Source of the DNA: an uncultured Lachnospiraceae bacterium | GTDB lineage: Bacteria; Bacillota; Clostridia; Lachnospirales; Lachnospiraceae | Length of the DNA stretch: 64,000 bases | NCBI GenBank assembly: GCA_947631955.1 | Contig: CANRNJ010000002.1 | Location: forward strand, 1-64,000 | Reading direction: 5' to 3' | Notes under the pieces: model-generated | The model's database searches: none | The model's input: the letters and a program-made list of their open reading frames with translations, nothing else | Told to the model about the DNA's origin: nothing | Shown: piece after piece, positions 1-8,839 of the stretch | How positions within the stretch are numbered: position 1 is the stretch's first letter | How the letters are laid out: each line of letters opens with the position of its first letter | Translations under genes and position numbers: made by a program

Positions 1-20
1 AAGACCTCTCGAAAGTCTGC

Positions 21-43
21 AAACCCGCATAAATACTGGGTTT
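21..43 (-). terminator. Weak terminator-like hairpin after guaA
   Basis: A 6-bp stem (AAACCC/GGGTTT) with an 11-nt loop lies just past the guaA stop codon. On the minus strand it is not followed by a clean T-run, so termination here is uncertain; on the plus strand it is followed by T5. Confidence 0.3.
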
Positions 44-58
44 TTACGACTTCTCAAC

Positions 59-1600
59 TTATTCAAACTCAATCGTCGCCGGTGGCTTGCTCGTGCAGTC
101 ATACAGCACCCTGTTGACCCCCTTGACCTCATTTACGATCCGGTTTGCCGCCTTCGACAAAACCTCCCACGGAATCTGCGCGCAGTCTGCGGTCATAAAA
201 TCACTGGTACACACGGCGCGCAGCGCCACCGCATAATCGTATGTGCGCTCGTCGCCCATCACGCCCACGGAACGCATGTTTGTCAATGCCGCGAAATACT
301 GGCCCAGTTCCTTGTCCACGCCCGCCTTGGCGATCTCTTCACGATAAATATGATCCGCATCCTGTACGATCCGCACTTTTTCCGCCGTAACCTCTCCGAT
401 GATGCGGATGCCCAGTCCCGGTCCAGGGAACGGCTGACGGAAAACAAGATGTTCCGGTATGCCAAGTTCCAATCCTGCCTTACGCACCTCGTCTTTAAAA
501 AGCATCCGCAGCGGTTCAATGATCTCTTTGAAATCTACATGATCCGGCAGTCCGCCCACATTGTGGTGAGATTTAATGACCGCACTTTTTCCAAGACCCG
601 ACTCGATCACATCGGGGTAAATCGTTCCCTGAACGAGGTAATCTACCGCGCCGATCTTTTTGGCCTCTTCTTCAAAAACGCGAATAAACTCTTCGCCTAT
701 GATTTTCCGTTTCTGTTCCGGCTCAGTCACGCCTGCCAGTTTCTGGTAAAATCGTTCCTGCGCATTAACGCGGATAAAATTCAAATCATATGGGCCATCC
801 GGGCCGAATACAGCTTCTACCTCGTCGCCTTCATTTTTGCGCAGCAGGCCATGATCGACAAAAACACAGGTCAGCTGCCTGCCCACCGCTTTTGCCATAA
901 GCACCGCTGCCACAGATGAATCCACGCCGCCGGAAAGCGCGCAGAGCACTTTTCCGCCGCCAACTTTATTCCGTATCGTCTGGATCATCGTTTCCACAAA
1001 GGAGTCCATTTTCCAATCGCCCTTACAGCCGCATATCTTCAGGACAAAATTTTGAAGCATTTTGATGCCTTCTACCGTATGCATCACTTCCGGATGAAAC
1101 TGCACGGCGTATAATCTGCGCTCCGGGCACTCCATCGCCGCCACCGGGCATACCGGTGTATGCGCCGTCACCGTAAAATCCTGCGGCGCTTTTTCAATAT
1201 AATCGGTGTGGCTCATCCAACAGATCGTCTTGTCCGAAACGCCGGTAAACAGCTGCGTATGCTCGTCAACCGCCACCTCAGTTTTGCCATATTCGCTGAC
1301 AGGCGCCGTCGTAACTTTTCCGCCCAGCAGATGCGCCATTAGTTGAGAGCCATAACAGATACCGAGAATCGGTATCCCAATATCGAAGATCTCTTTTTCG
1401 CAAACGACCGCGTCCTTGCCGTAAACACTGTTCGGACCGCCAGTGAAGATAATCCCTTTCGGAGCCATTTCTTTGATCTTTGAAAGGCCGATATTATAAG
1501 GATGCACCTCGCAGTATACATTACATTCTCTGACTCTTCTCGCGATCAGCTGATTATACTGGCCGCCAAAATCCAACACGATGATCATTTCTCTCGCCAT
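59..1600 (-). CDS. guaA: GMP synthase (glutamine-hydrolysing)
   Basis: Converts XMP, ATP and glutamine to GMP in the cytoplasm, the last step of guanine nucleotide synthesis. The N-terminal class-I glutamine amidotransferase domain shows the nucleophile motif GICYGSQ (Cys at about residue 82). The ATP-pyrophosphatase domain begins with the PP-loop SGGVDSS at about 223, and the C-terminal dimerisation domain ends in TIEFE. I chose the ATG at 1600 because AAAGGTGGG lies 7 nt upstream; this gives 513 aa, the usual family length. A longer reading from a GTG at 1612 would put the start inside the ribosome-binding site. It is monocistronic with its own strong promoter. Identification is secure. Confidence 0.97.
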   Translation of the reverse strand: MAREMIIVLDFGGQYNQLIARRVRECNVYCEVHPYNIGLSKIKEMAPKGIIFTGGPNSVYGKDAVVCEKEIFDIGIPILGICYGSQLMAHLLGGKVTTAPVSEYGKTEVAVDEHTQLFTGVSDKTICWMSHTDYIEKAPQDFTVTAHTPVCPVAAMECPERRLYAVQFHPEVMHTVEGIKMLQNFVLKICGCKGDWKMDSFVETMIQTIRNKVGGGKVLCALSGGVDSSVAAVLMAKAVGRQLTCVFVDHGLLRKNEGDEVEAVFGPDGPYDLNFIRVNAQERFYQKLAGVTEPEQKRKIIGEEFIRVFEEEAKKIGAVDYLVQGTIYPDVIESGLGKSAVIKSHHNVGGLPDHVDFKEIIEPLRMLFKDEVRKAGLELGIPEHLVFRQPFPGPGLGIRIIGEVTAEKVRIVQDADHIYREEIAKAGVDKELGQYFAALTNMRSVGVMGDERTYDYAVALRAVCTSDFMTADCAQIPWEVLSKAANRIVNEVKGVNRVLYDCTSKPPATIEFE

Positions 1601-1695
1601 GTATTTTCCCACCTTTAGCTTAATGTCTTAATCCATCTCTTAAAAATCATCCTATATTATGATTTTCACAGCTATATAAGATTTACTTAATAGTT

Positions 1696-1725
1696 ATTAT
1701 AAGATACCCCCGAAAGCCTTGTCAA
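1696..1725 (-). promoter_or_regulatory. Sigma-A promoter of guaA
   Basis: On the minus strand, TTGACA (1720-1725) and TATAAT (1696-1701) are separated by 18 bp; both hexamers match consensus perfectly. The leader of about 90 nt to the guaA start shows no recognisable purine riboswitch core. Confidence 0.8.
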
Positions 1726-1951
1726 AATATATTTGCGCAAGAACGGCAAAAAGGGAAGTCATGCGGCCTTCAAAGACTGCAGAGCTGTTTTTGCGGCCCC
1801 GTCTAAAAATGTGCAATGGACTGTTTAACCATCTGTATCCCCAAAACGGCCACCTGTCAAAAAGCTGCAGCGGTTATCTGAAAAAATATATTGCACTATA
1901 TTTATAGTTTAAATAACATGAAGGGAAACCGTGAGAATTGAAAGTTGAAAT

Positions 1952-2009
1952 AAAAATCGACTCCGCCTGCAATGGATGCCTCGTAATATACTCGGAGCGC
2001 TCGATTTTT
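1952..2009. other. Long hairpin in the guaA-spoIIID gap, bidirectional terminator-like
   Basis: AAAAATCGA-CTCCG (1952-1965) pairs with CGGAG-CGC-TCGATTTTT (1993-2009), giving a 14-bp stem with a 3-nt bulge and A/T-runs at both ends. It could terminate transcription from either side. The rest of the gap 1726-2244 holds no convincing gene; a 76-codon minus-strand reading frame there has no ribosome-binding site or familiar composition. Confidence 0.4.
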
Positions 2010-2169
2010 CAAAATATTTTTTGCAGTTTACACAGTAATTTGGCTCTCTCAATATTGTGCCATCAAAAAACAGGTCAGCAGTTGAACAGCAAACAAAAAG
2101 AACAATAACATATGCGGCCGACTGACTTCCATTCCGCATCGCAGACGGCAGAAGAAGCAGGAAAACGGC

Positions 2170-2196
2170 AGGGCGGATCTTTCAGATATCCGCCCT
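2170..2196 (-). terminator. Hairpin downstream of spoIIID
   Basis: AGGGCGGAT (2170-2178) pairs with ATCCGCCCT (2188-2196), a perfect 9-bp stem about 50 nt past the spoIIID stop. A short T-run follows some bases later on the minus strand. Confidence 0.5.
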
Positions 2197-2244
2197 CAAA
2201 AACAGATTTTTATTGCGTAACAAATCACATTTTTTCGTATTGCT

Positions 2245-2502
2245 TCAACAGGTATGTTGGTGCAGATATTTCTCTCTTGTTGCCAGACCTCCCCGAATGT
2301 GCCTTTCCGATTTATTGATGTCAAGAACTTTCCTTGCTTCCACCGCAAGCGCTGGATTTATCTGGGACAGACGGTCGGTTACGTCTTTATGTACCGTGCT
2401 TTTGCTTATCCCAAATTCCTTCGCCGTCTGTCTGACCGTAGCATTATTCTCAACAATATAATTGGCAATCTGGATTGCACGTTCTTCAATATAATCTTTC
2501 AA
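2245..2502 (-). CDS. spoIIID: Sporulation transcription regulator SpoIIID
   Basis: Small DNA-binding protein that in Bacilli and Clostridia activates or represses mother-cell genes during sporulation. The 85-aa sequence is highly typical, starting KDYIEERAIQIANYIVENNA. It has the helix-turn-helix segment TVRQTAKEFGISKSTVHKDV (residues 22-41) and the conserved basic tail ending RHIRGGLATREKYL. The start codon is TTG at 2502: no ATG fits, and GAGGGG lies 6 nt upstream. A sigma-E-type promoter precedes it. The 5' part of this gene lies inside the duplicated block 2386-3191; a truncated second copy is at 17676-17807. Confidence 0.97.
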   Translation of the reverse strand: MKDYIEERAIQIANYIVENNATVRQTAKEFGISKSTVHKDVTDRLSQINPALAVEARKVLDINKSERHIRGGLATREKYLHQHTC

Positions 2503-2529
2503 AGGAAACCCCTCAGAACACTTTTTTAC

Positions 2530-2559
2530 ATTGTATGAACCGTTCTGAAAGCTTATGCC
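2530..2559 (-). promoter_or_regulatory. Sigma-E-type promoter of spoIIID
   Basis: On the minus strand, GGCATAAG (2552-2559) and CATACAAT (2530-2537) are separated by 14 bp. The second element is a perfect match to the sigma-E -10 consensus CATACAMT known from Bacillus subtilis, and the first is close to its -35 element. In B. subtilis spoIIID is transcribed by sigma-E, so the match fits the gene. Confidence 0.75.
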
Positions 2560-2644
2560 TTTTATATATAACTAGATCTGTAATCTTTCTGCGTCTGCGC
2601 CGACCAGGGCTTTTCCCGCTTTCCAAAAAAAGACGGTCTGCGTC

Positions 2645-3052
2645 CTACTTCTTTCCCTCCTGCTTTTTCCTGTCTGCCGTCCGGCGTTTTCGCTCTTCCG
2701 CTTCGTAATGCGGTACGGCCTTCAGGTAACTGATATATCTGACCAGATCTTTCCTGTTATCACGTCTTAATCTCTGAATGTCATACAGGACATCGTGAAG
2801 TGTAATATTATCCAGATACGGCTTCTTAAGATTCGTGCTCCCCAGATAGTCCGTTTCCACACCCAGCAGGTAGTCCGTGCTGACTTTATAGTACTTTGCC
2901 AGTTCCACGACCACACATACCGGTATATCCCGGTGCCCTCTCTCATAGTTTGAGTATGTCTGCTGTGAAACATTCAGATAGCGGGCGACTTCTTTCTGTT
3001 TCAGGTCATGGTCTTCCCGCAGATCCCTGAGCAGTTCGCGCAATTCTTTCAT
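2645..3052 (-). CDS. XRE-family transcriptional regulator (left copy)
   Basis: 135-aa protein with an N-terminal Cro/CI-type helix-turn-helix (about residues 6-60). The motif region LKQKEVARYLNVSQQTYSNY is followed by YYKVSTDYLLG, the usual end of this domain. The C-terminal half is basic and rich in charged residues, with no recognised ligand domain. It lies upstream of spoIIID on the same strand, 142 bp apart, but spoIIID has its own promoter. The right-hand duplicate at 17950-18357 encodes an identical protein. Target genes are unknown; a palindrome upstream suggests autoregulation. Confidence 0.85.
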   Translation of the reverse strand: MKELRELLRDLREDHDLKQKEVARYLNVSQQTYSNYERGHRDIPVCVVVELAKYYKVSTDYLLGVETDYLGSTNLKKPYLDNITLHDVLYDIQRLRRDNRKDLVRYISYLKAVPHYEAEERKRRTADRKKQEGKK

Positions 3053-3151
3053 ACAGCTTATCCTCTTGTGGGTTTGTTGTTTTTTTTATTATTTCACAAC
3101 ATTGGGCTGTATTTTTAAAATTACTCGTATAGGGATTTTTTAATGAAGCAA

Positions 3152-3166
3152 ACAACGTATGGTTGT
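3152..3166. promoter_or_regulatory. Palindrome upstream of the XRE gene, possible operator
   Basis: ACAAC-GTATG-GTTGT forms a 5-bp inverted repeat around a 5-bp centre, about 100 bp upstream of the XRE start. The other repeat copy keeps the arms and changes only the centre (GTATA) at 18457-18471. Its role as the binding site is inferred. Confidence 0.35.
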
Positions 3167-3348
3167 ATGCATAATCTTAAAATGTATCTTGGAACGTTTA
3201 CTTTATCCTGTCTGCCTTTTTTCATAAGGCTATGGTACTGCATTTCTGCTCGTTCTTTCATTCGTACTATTTATGTAGTCCTGTTGACAAAAACAGTTTG
3301 CGGCAATTACCGATATACATTTTTGTGTTTTATAGTTTCAAGCCCCAA

Positions 3349-3687
3349 TTATAGCAACAGCTTTTCTAATGTTTCTTTTAATGCCTGAATATCCTCCGCC
3401 AGGGTATTCCACACAATCTCCAGATCAACATTTTCATAATCATGTGCATGCAGATTTCTCATCCCCTTGATCGCACGCCACGGAATATCTTTATTGGCTT
3501 CTTTGACTTCATCCGATAATCTATTGGCCAGCTCTCCAATCTAAATAATGCACATATTACAGGCATATTGAAAAGAAAGATCCTTTTTATACAGTTCAAA
3601 ATCTTTGTCAAACCGAACCATAAGAGTATGAATATCATTTCAGTATTTAATCATTTTCTTAATGATCACAATATCCTCACTCTTCAT
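3349..3687 (-). pseudogene. Broken HepT-type HEPN toxin gene
   Basis: Reading from the ATG at 3687, the frame encodes a DUF86/HepT-like HEPN protein beginning MKSEDIVIIKKMIKY. It contains the HEPN RNase motif R-x4-H as RNLHAHDYENVDLE and ends ETLEKLLL. Two in-frame stop codons interrupt it: TGA at codon 16 and TAG just before IGELANRL. The start overlaps the end of the MntA-like gene by 11 bp, the usual arrangement in mntA-hepT operons. The toxin cannot be made as a full-length protein, which leaves the antitoxin gene as an orphan. Confidence 0.85.
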
Positions 3688-3970
3688 ACAAAAGCACTCC
3701 CTCTTGCATAATCCCTGACAAAAACTGCTTGTCCTCGATCCCTGTTGTGACAACATCCACATGGCACTCCAAGGCATCTTCCAATTCATCGACAAATGCA
3801 AAATACTGCAACAAGCTTTTCAGCTTGCCACGCTCTATATACAGATCCACATCGCTGTCATCGTTCGCTTCCCCACGGGCATAAGAGCCAAAAAGGCTCA
3901 TCCGCCCAATCCCATATGCCTTTGCGATAGGTGTAGTTCTGTTTTTTATCTCATCAATGCTGTAGCGCAT
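3677..3970 (-). CDS. mntA: MntA-like minimal nucleotidyltransferase antitoxin
   Basis: Member of the MNT family of the polymerase-beta fold, with motif GSYARGEANDDSDVDL giving the G-S and D-x-D metal-binding residues. In characterised MntA-HepT pairs the antitoxin AMPylates the HEPN RNase toxin. I take the start at 3970 (MRYSIDEIKN), giving 97 aa, the usual length; an upstream start at 4039 would add 23 residues without similarity to the family. Its partner gene directly downstream is interrupted by two stop codons, so this antitoxin has no functional cognate toxin in the window. Confidence 0.8.
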   Translation of the reverse strand: MRYSIDEIKNRTTPIAKAYGIGRMSLFGSYARGEANDDSDVDLYIERGKLKSLLQYFAFVDELEDALECHVDVVTTGIEDKQFLSGIMQEGVLLYEE

Positions 3971-4183
3971 ATTCTGCCGGTTTCCTTTCCAATCTTCATA
4001 AGCAGTTCCTACGACTGCGCCATAACTGTTCAAAATCAACTCTATACCATTATTCTACCCTAAGTTCCAATACTATATAATCAAAATTTGTTATATTACT
4101 CCGCCATCTCCCGCAGCTTTCTCTCCACCTTTCGTAACAATAATAACCCGCAGTTTCATCCGTCAATATCAGATAATCCCTTA

Positions 4184-4282
4184 TTTGCCGTTATCGGATT
4201 GATTTTGAACTGGTCCGCTAGCCACAAGCATCATCAATACAACTTTCTTATTCTTATTCTTTTTCTAATGCTTTATAATCTA
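4184..4282. repeat. Short direct repeat, copy 1 (covers the 3' end of the rloB-like gene)
   Basis: Matches 6925-7017 with a few mismatches and one 6-bp insertion (an extra CTTATT). Both copies contain the last codons of a minus-strand gene, so the RloB-like protein and the acid ligase end in the same residues, DYKALEKE. Confidence 0.85.
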
Positions 4283-4991
4283 AATGATTATTTATTATGA
4301 ATACATTCCTCATTTCCTCTGGCAAATACTTCGCCAGTTCCTCTACCAACTCGTACACCTTTGTCCCCGGTGCAATTTCCGCTGGCAATTTACCTTCTCC
4401 ATCTTTAATAATTCGCTTTGCATATCGTATTGCCAACTTCGGATTACCTTTTTCCATTAGTATTTCAAAAAGATTTGGCATATTTTTCTGATATTTTCCT
4501 AATCCCAATTCCTGAAACTTATTGTTTAAAAAATCTATGTACTCTGTTCGGTGATTATCAGCGGTATAATATGCAAAATGTAGGATAAACCAAAACTCGA
4601 TACACTCATTGCTCCACGCTGCATGATATTGTAATTCTGAGTTATCCTTATTTAACAAATCAGCTCGTTCCACAACACCATTAAAATGCTCTGTCGGAAA
4701 ACTGTCCTTATCATACACACACCAGATCTGACCCTTTTGTATGTTATTCTCTTTAACATATCTTTCCGCCATTCCTATGACGCGCATGGTTTCTGCAGCG
4801 CAAGGTTCAATCTCTATCAAAACCATATCTTTGTAAATAGGGTTGTCCTCAATCAACCGTTTAAAGCCGGCGAAATATTGGGGTTCCGTTTGTTTACCTT
4901 CACAGAAGATATAATACCGATACTCTTTGAGTTCCAAATAATGTTTCCGCCGCTCTTTCTTCCACTTTTCCATACCAGCTTTTTTAGGCAT
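4254..4991 (-). CDS. RloB-like protein (Toprim-type effector of an AbiL/RloAB pair)
   Basis: 245 aa, RloB family. The N-terminus KEYRYYIFCEGKQTEPQYF has the E-G-x-x-T-E-x-x-Y motif, and IWCVYDKDSFP supplies the acidic D-x-D that resembles the metal site of Toprim nucleases. It overlaps the upstream AAA ATPase gene by 8 bp, so the two are co-translated. The pair matches RloA-RloB (R-linked ORFs) and the AbiLi-AbiLii abortive-infection arrangement, and recalls the PARIS ATPase-Toprim pairing. A phage-triggered toxic activity is inferred. The last eight residues come from a repeat shared with the ligase gene at 6989, so the native C-terminus may have been replaced. Confidence 0.75.
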   Translation of the reverse strand: MPKKAGMEKWKKERRKHYLELKEYRYYIFCEGKQTEPQYFAGFKRLIEDNPIYKDMVLIEIEPCAAETMRVIGMAERYVKENNIQKGQIWCVYDKDSFPTEHFNGVVERADLLNKDNSELQYHAAWSNECIEFWFILHFAYYTADNHRTEYIDFLNNKFQELGLGKYQKNMPNLFEILMEKGNPKLAIRYAKRIIKDGEGKLPAEIAPGTKVYELVEELAKYLPEEMRNVFIINNHLDYKALEKE

Positions 4992-6210
4992 TGACTGTCC
5001 CCCAATCTATAATCCTTTGCAGATACGGGTCTGCGCCATATTTCCCCTCAAGATACTGTTTATCATATTTTGCATCCTTGCGGATTGACACGCCATTGCC
5101 ATCCTTAAACTCTACTAATGAATATAACTTGGTGTTTTGATCCCTCCCCTTTGCCACAAACCAGATTTCATCCCTTCGATAAACTTCATTGTTCATGGTT
5201 GACAGATCATGGGAGGTAAAAATCAATTGACCCTTTTCTTTATTTACATTCATGTCCGTATACAGTTCAATAATGTGTTTCAACAATAATGGATGAATTT
5301 TTGCGTCAAGTTCGTCAATTATCAATGTTGTTCCATAAATCAGGCTACTCACTATATAAGGCAAAAGTCCAAATAGCTTTTTTGTTCCGCTGGACTCCTC
5401 GGATAAAGTAAGTTCTGTACTCTCTCCATTCACAATATGTTTTGTATACACCTCCAGCGTATCCTCGTCCTTTTCTTCAACACGGAAATCTTCAATATCC
5501 AAGTCCATTTCCCGGATCATTTTCAGCACTAATTCTTTGATTTTATCAGATTTTGCTATTGCTGTTCTCATTTCCTGATAAGGATTTCCATAATTTAAAA
5601 AGTCTATGGATTCTTCAAACCAATTCAGCACATCATTCACTATTTCGTTCTTTTTATAAGTAATCCCAAGATATGACAATAATGGCAAAGTTTCCGACAG
5701 ATCTTCACTAATCTTAAATTTGACAAATGTACCTTTCAAATCTATTTTATTTTTTTCACGAACAAACAATGCCGAGCGCCGTCCTGTTTCCATTTTCACT
5801 CTATCAAGGCTTTCATAAATCACAGTGTCTTTCTGAATATGAAGAATATAACGATATTCCGCTGCCTGTGTCCGAAAGAAAATTTCAAACTCTGTAGGCA
5901 TATTTCTATTTTCTTCTGTAAAAGCAAATGGTTCTACAGGAATTTTCCTGGCCTTGTATGCGCAGTCGCTTTTATCGCAGGTCGCACAAAGAGGGCGCAG
6001 AATTTTAGAGGCCAATGTGTGAATTGCTTCAAGAACATTAGATTTTCCTCCGCCGTTTGGCCCATAGATAACCGCTACGGGCAGAAACAATTCCCCATTC
6101 TCATCTTTAATGATTTTATCGTTATGCTCCGAAATAGCTGCTGCCTGCATATCAAATGTAATCTCATCACGGATACTTTTATAGTTTTTAACAGTAAATT
6201 GACTTAGCAT
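4984..6210 (-). CDS. RloA/AbiLi-like AAA15-family ATPase
   Basis: ABC/SMC-like ATPase of the AAA15 group. It has Walker A GPNGGGKSN (about residues 50-58), a signature-like SEESSGTKK, Walker B TLIIDELDAKIH and a switch His in IFTSHDLSTMN. I chose the ATG at 6210 (MLSQFTVKNYKSIRDE); the frame extends five codons further upstream. It overlaps the RloB-like gene by 8 bp and would act as the sensor/regulator partner of that effector. A Cys-rich insertion (CATCDKSDC, about residues 85-93) may bind zinc. Family assignment is firm; the anti-phage role is inferred from relatives. Confidence 0.8.
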   Translation of the reverse strand: MLSQFTVKNYKSIRDEITFDMQAAAISEHNDKIIKDENGELFLPVAVIYGPNGGGKSNVLEAIHTLASKILRPLCATCDKSDCAYKARKIPVEPFAFTEENRNMPTEFEIFFRTQAAEYRYILHIQKDTVIYESLDRVKMETGRRSALFVREKNKIDLKGTFVKFKISEDLSETLPLLSYLGITYKKNEIVNDVLNWFEESIDFLNYGNPYQEMRTAIAKSDKIKELVLKMIREMDLDIEDFRVEEKDEDTLEVYTKHIVNGESTELTLSEESSGTKKLFGLLPYIVSSLIYGTTLIIDELDAKIHPLLLKHIIELYTDMNVNKEKGQLIFTSHDLSTMNNEVYRRDEIWFVAKGRDQNTKLYSLVEFKDGNGVSIRKDAKYDKQYLEGKYGADPYLQRIIDWGTVNA

Positions 6211-6347
6211 ATCATCAACCTCCACTTTATACTTTTATATTATATACCATTTTTTAATTTTGTAAACAATATTTGAGATTTTTTCTCATATTTTCCCGCT
6301 TATTTGAATTTGATCGTAGAAATATGTTTTTCACAAAATAATCAGAC

Positions 6348-6372
6348 AAAAAATCCCCGGACTCAACCGAGG
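6348..6372 (-). terminator. Intrinsic terminator, minus strand
   Basis: On the minus strand, CCTCGG-TTGAGT-CCGGGG forms a 6-bp stem followed by a T6 run. It lies more than 600 bp downstream of the acid ligase stop codon, so it either ends that transcript or belongs to a lost gene. Confidence 0.6.
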
Positions 6373-6622
6373 ACTTTACTTTCTTTCACTTCATCATACA
6401 GTGATTCTAACCTCCCTGCCTTTATAATCTTTGTCCACCTTATGAAAATCATCCTGAAATTATTAATCTTTTTAACAATCCATATAAACGTACAAAAAGG
6501 ACAATCAAGACATATGATCTGTATTTTTTAGGGACACATTTTCTTCATCCCCATTAATATAGTAAATGCTAAATATGCAAAAAATCTACCTATTTACTAA
6601 ATTTTTTCAATTTTTTGTCAGT

Positions 6623-6719
6623 ATAGGCAGCAATGCCCCTATTAGTTTTAAATGGCAGCCTTCCTATGCAGACTAAACCCACATGTATTCCGTTTTTCGG
6701 AATAGCAAGCGCTGCCTAT
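6623..6719. ncRNA. Candidate structured RNA in a gene-free stretch
   Basis: ATAGGCAGC (6623-6631) pairs perfectly with GCTGCCTAT (6711-6719), enclosing about 80 nt that contain a second strong hairpin, TATTCCG-T5-CGGAATA (6686-6704). Two more hairpins follow at about 6743-6775 (CCCAGCTTTT with AAAAGCT-A-GGG) and 6787-6806 (AAGGGAT/ATCCCTT). The gap 6211-6988 otherwise holds only the terminator and a repeat. The shape (closing stem, internal hairpins, AT-rich flanks) resembles my recollection of the abiF-type RNAs found beside Abi-family genes, but no Abi gene is adjacent. Strand and identity are uncertain. Confidence 0.4.
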
Positions 6720-6924
6720 GGATATCCACACGCAGAATTACCCCAGCTTTTCCTTCCGCAAAAAGCTAGGGCAATTGACTTGCATTAAGGGATTCCCTAA
6801 TCCCTTTTCAAAAAAATTTACAATGAGTTACTCTTCCTACTTCTTGCAGCAAGATCCACTCCGAAATAGGCACTTCTTTATTTACGCCACTTTAGAAAAT
6901 ACTATAAAACTTTAATATATCATT

Positions 6925-7017
6925 TTTGCCGTTATCGGATTGGTTTTGAACTGATCCGCCAACCACAAGCATCATCAATACAACTTTCTTATTCTTTTTC
7001 TAATGCTTTATAATCTA
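6925..7017. repeat. Short direct repeat, copy 2 (covers the 3' end of the ligase gene)
   Basis: Second copy of the 4184-4282 repeat. Here the repeat ends within codons expected for this protein family (KIGKVDYKALEKE), so this is the more likely source copy. Confidence 0.85.
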
Positions 7018-8707
7018 CTTTACCGATTTTAGTCAATGGAAAATGTTCAACAAACTCATATTTCTTAGGACAATATATGCTATCCAGATGCCTCTCACAA
7101 TAGCTTTTTATATCATCAACAAGATTATCTGTCAGTTTTACGTTCTCTTTTAATATAATAAATGCTCTCGGCACTTGTTCTGCCGTTTCATCCTCCATCG
7201 GAACAACTGCACAATTGTTAACCGCCGAGTGTGTAAGCAAAACTTTCTCTATATCTAAACTAAAAACCTTTTTATATATGTTATTATATTTAATGAGCAT
7301 ATATCTTTTTAATCGCCCGCTTATGTACACGAATCCATTTTTATCGACATAACCAAGGTCACCTGAATGAATCCATACCTTTCCGTCAGAATGTTTCCGC
7401 ATAATTGATTTTGTTTCTTCCGGATCGTTGATATATTCTGTCATCATAGATGGAGTATGTATACACAATTCTCCTTCCGCACCAACCGGCAATTCTTCCC
7501 CGGTTTCCACATCAAAAGCCGAAATAATTGTTTTTACAAAGGGAATCCCCACGCTGCCAAATTGATAGGCTCCCAAAAAGTTAGCCGAAACCGCCGCACC
7601 TACTTCTGTCATACCATAGCCGTTTAAAATAGGAGATTTACATCCATGCGATAACAAATATTTATTGATTTTTTCCTCTACCGCCCCAGGAAGTCTGTCA
7701 CCGCCCGATACTGCTGCTATCAAAAATGATAAGTTCATATTGCTATTTTCATCAACAAATGCTTCCCAAAACGCCGGTCCATATACGATATATTGCGGCT
7801 TGGATTTAAGCAACTCTCCGATCTTTGCGGAACCTACAATATGTAAATCCATCGTCATTCCTATCATCAACGGTATTTGAATAGAACACGTGATGCCATA
7901 AGCAATAAAAGAGGGTAAAATATTAACCCAATGAGAATCCCTGCTTACTTTTTTGCCTCTCCATATATATTGTTGCGCTACTGCAATAATACTTCTATTC
8001 GACAATACGACTCCTTTAGAACCTCCTGTTGTTCCTCCCGTATAGCAAATAACAGCTGCATCTTCAGAATTGCCAACCCAATTAATCGCCGTATTATTTT
8101 TATGGGATATAAAATTCTCCCAGCTTACGAATCTTTCATCTTTAGGCAATCTTTTAGGGCTCATCTTTTTAAATGTCCTTGCTGCAAATTTAATTGGTAC
8201 TGACATTGTCTGCGTCAAGTTTGAAACAACAATTGTCCTCAATGATGTCCGATCAATAATGGATTTGATTCTCTCGGCAAACAAATCTATTGTAAAAAGC
8301 ACCTGAGAAGTAGCATTGCCTATATGTTCAATAATCTCCTTATCACTATCTAATCCAGAAATCAAATTCGCAATTGCACCAATTTTATTTAACGCATAGA
8401 TCAGAAAAATTGTTTCCGGACTATTTAGCATACATATAGTTACTATATCTCCCCTTTTAATTTGTAAATTAATAAGGGCGGCAGCCACACTATCTATATG
8501 GTCAAAAAGATTTCTATAGGTAATTTGATTTTTATAATATTTAATTGCGCAACGTTCAAGATTATCCTGATTATTATTCCATATGACATCATATATACTG
8601 CCCTGTGGTAATTCTGCATTGATTGATTCTGTTGGATAGTATTTCAGCCATGGCTTGTCAATAGACGGATATCCTGTTTTAAGATTATCTGTTTTTTCCT
8701 TACCCAT
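6989..8707 (-). CDS. AMP-forming acyl-CoA synthetase / acid ligase
   Basis: 572-aa member of the adenylate-forming superfamily, which activates a carboxylic acid with ATP to an acyl-AMP. The P-loop CYTGGTTGGSKG is at about 221-232, then the NGYGMTEVG motif, WIHSGDLGYVDKNGFVYISGRLKR (hinge Asp and Arg) and the C-terminal catalytic Lys in KIGKVDYKALEKE. GGGAGG lies 9 nt before the ATG at 8707. No acyl carrier, CoA-transferase or condensing enzyme lies beside it, so substrate and product cannot be told. It is divergent from the XRE gene at 8921 across a 213-bp gap with repeated motifs, suggesting that regulator controls it. Confidence 0.85.
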   Translation of the reverse strand: MGKEKTDNLKTGYPSIDKPWLKYYPTESINAELPQGSIYDVIWNNNQDNLERCAIKYYKNQITYRNLFDHIDSVAAALINLQIKRGDIVTICMLNSPETIFLIYALNKIGAIANLISGLDSDKEIIEHIGNATSQVLFTIDLFAERIKSIIDRTSLRTIVVSNLTQTMSVPIKFAARTFKKMSPKRLPKDERFVSWENFISHKNNTAINWVGNSEDAAVICYTGGTTGGSKGVVLSNRSIIAVAQQYIWRGKKVSRDSHWVNILPSFIAYGITCSIQIPLMIGMTMDLHIVGSAKIGELLKSKPQYIVYGPAFWEAFVDENSNMNLSFLIAAVSGGDRLPGAVEEKINKYLLSHGCKSPILNGYGMTEVGAAVSANFLGAYQFGSVGIPFVKTIISAFDVETGEELPVGAEGELCIHTPSMMTEYINDPEETKSIMRKHSDGKVWIHSGDLGYVDKNGFVYISGRLKRYMLIKYNNIYKKVFSLDIEKVLLTHSAVNNCAVVPMEDETAEQVPRAFIILKENVKLTDNLVDDIKSYCERHLDSIYCPKKYEFVEHFPLTKIGKVDYKALEKE

Positions 8708-8839
8708 TTTGCATAACCTCCCAATCGCAAACTATTCAACCATTGATATTTATCACAATGCCTTCATGCAAACCCGTTTTTCTCTGATTTCTGCTTGAGG
8801 GTTTACTTTCATTTATCATATTATCACCATTTATTCATT

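Larger units (their letters stand above)
2386..3191. repeat. Left copy of 0.8-kb direct repeat bounding the accessory island
   Basis: This block matches 17691-18496 at a constant offset of 15305 with only about ten visible mismatches. It contains the first 38 codons of spoIIID, its promoter, the whole XRE gene and its upstream palindrome. At the 2386 side identity stops inside spoIIID; at the 3191 side it stops in intergenic DNA. Confidence 0.95.

Noticed and set aside
1-58. Attachment site of an integrated element at the 3' end of guaA
   Set aside because: guaA 3' ends are known integration targets, but the island here starts 2.4 kb away and I found no repeat of the guaA end in the window.
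1601-1690. Possible guanine riboswitch in the guaA leader
   Set aside because: The conserved purine-aptamer loop sequences and three-way junction could not be found; the leader is short and AT-rich.
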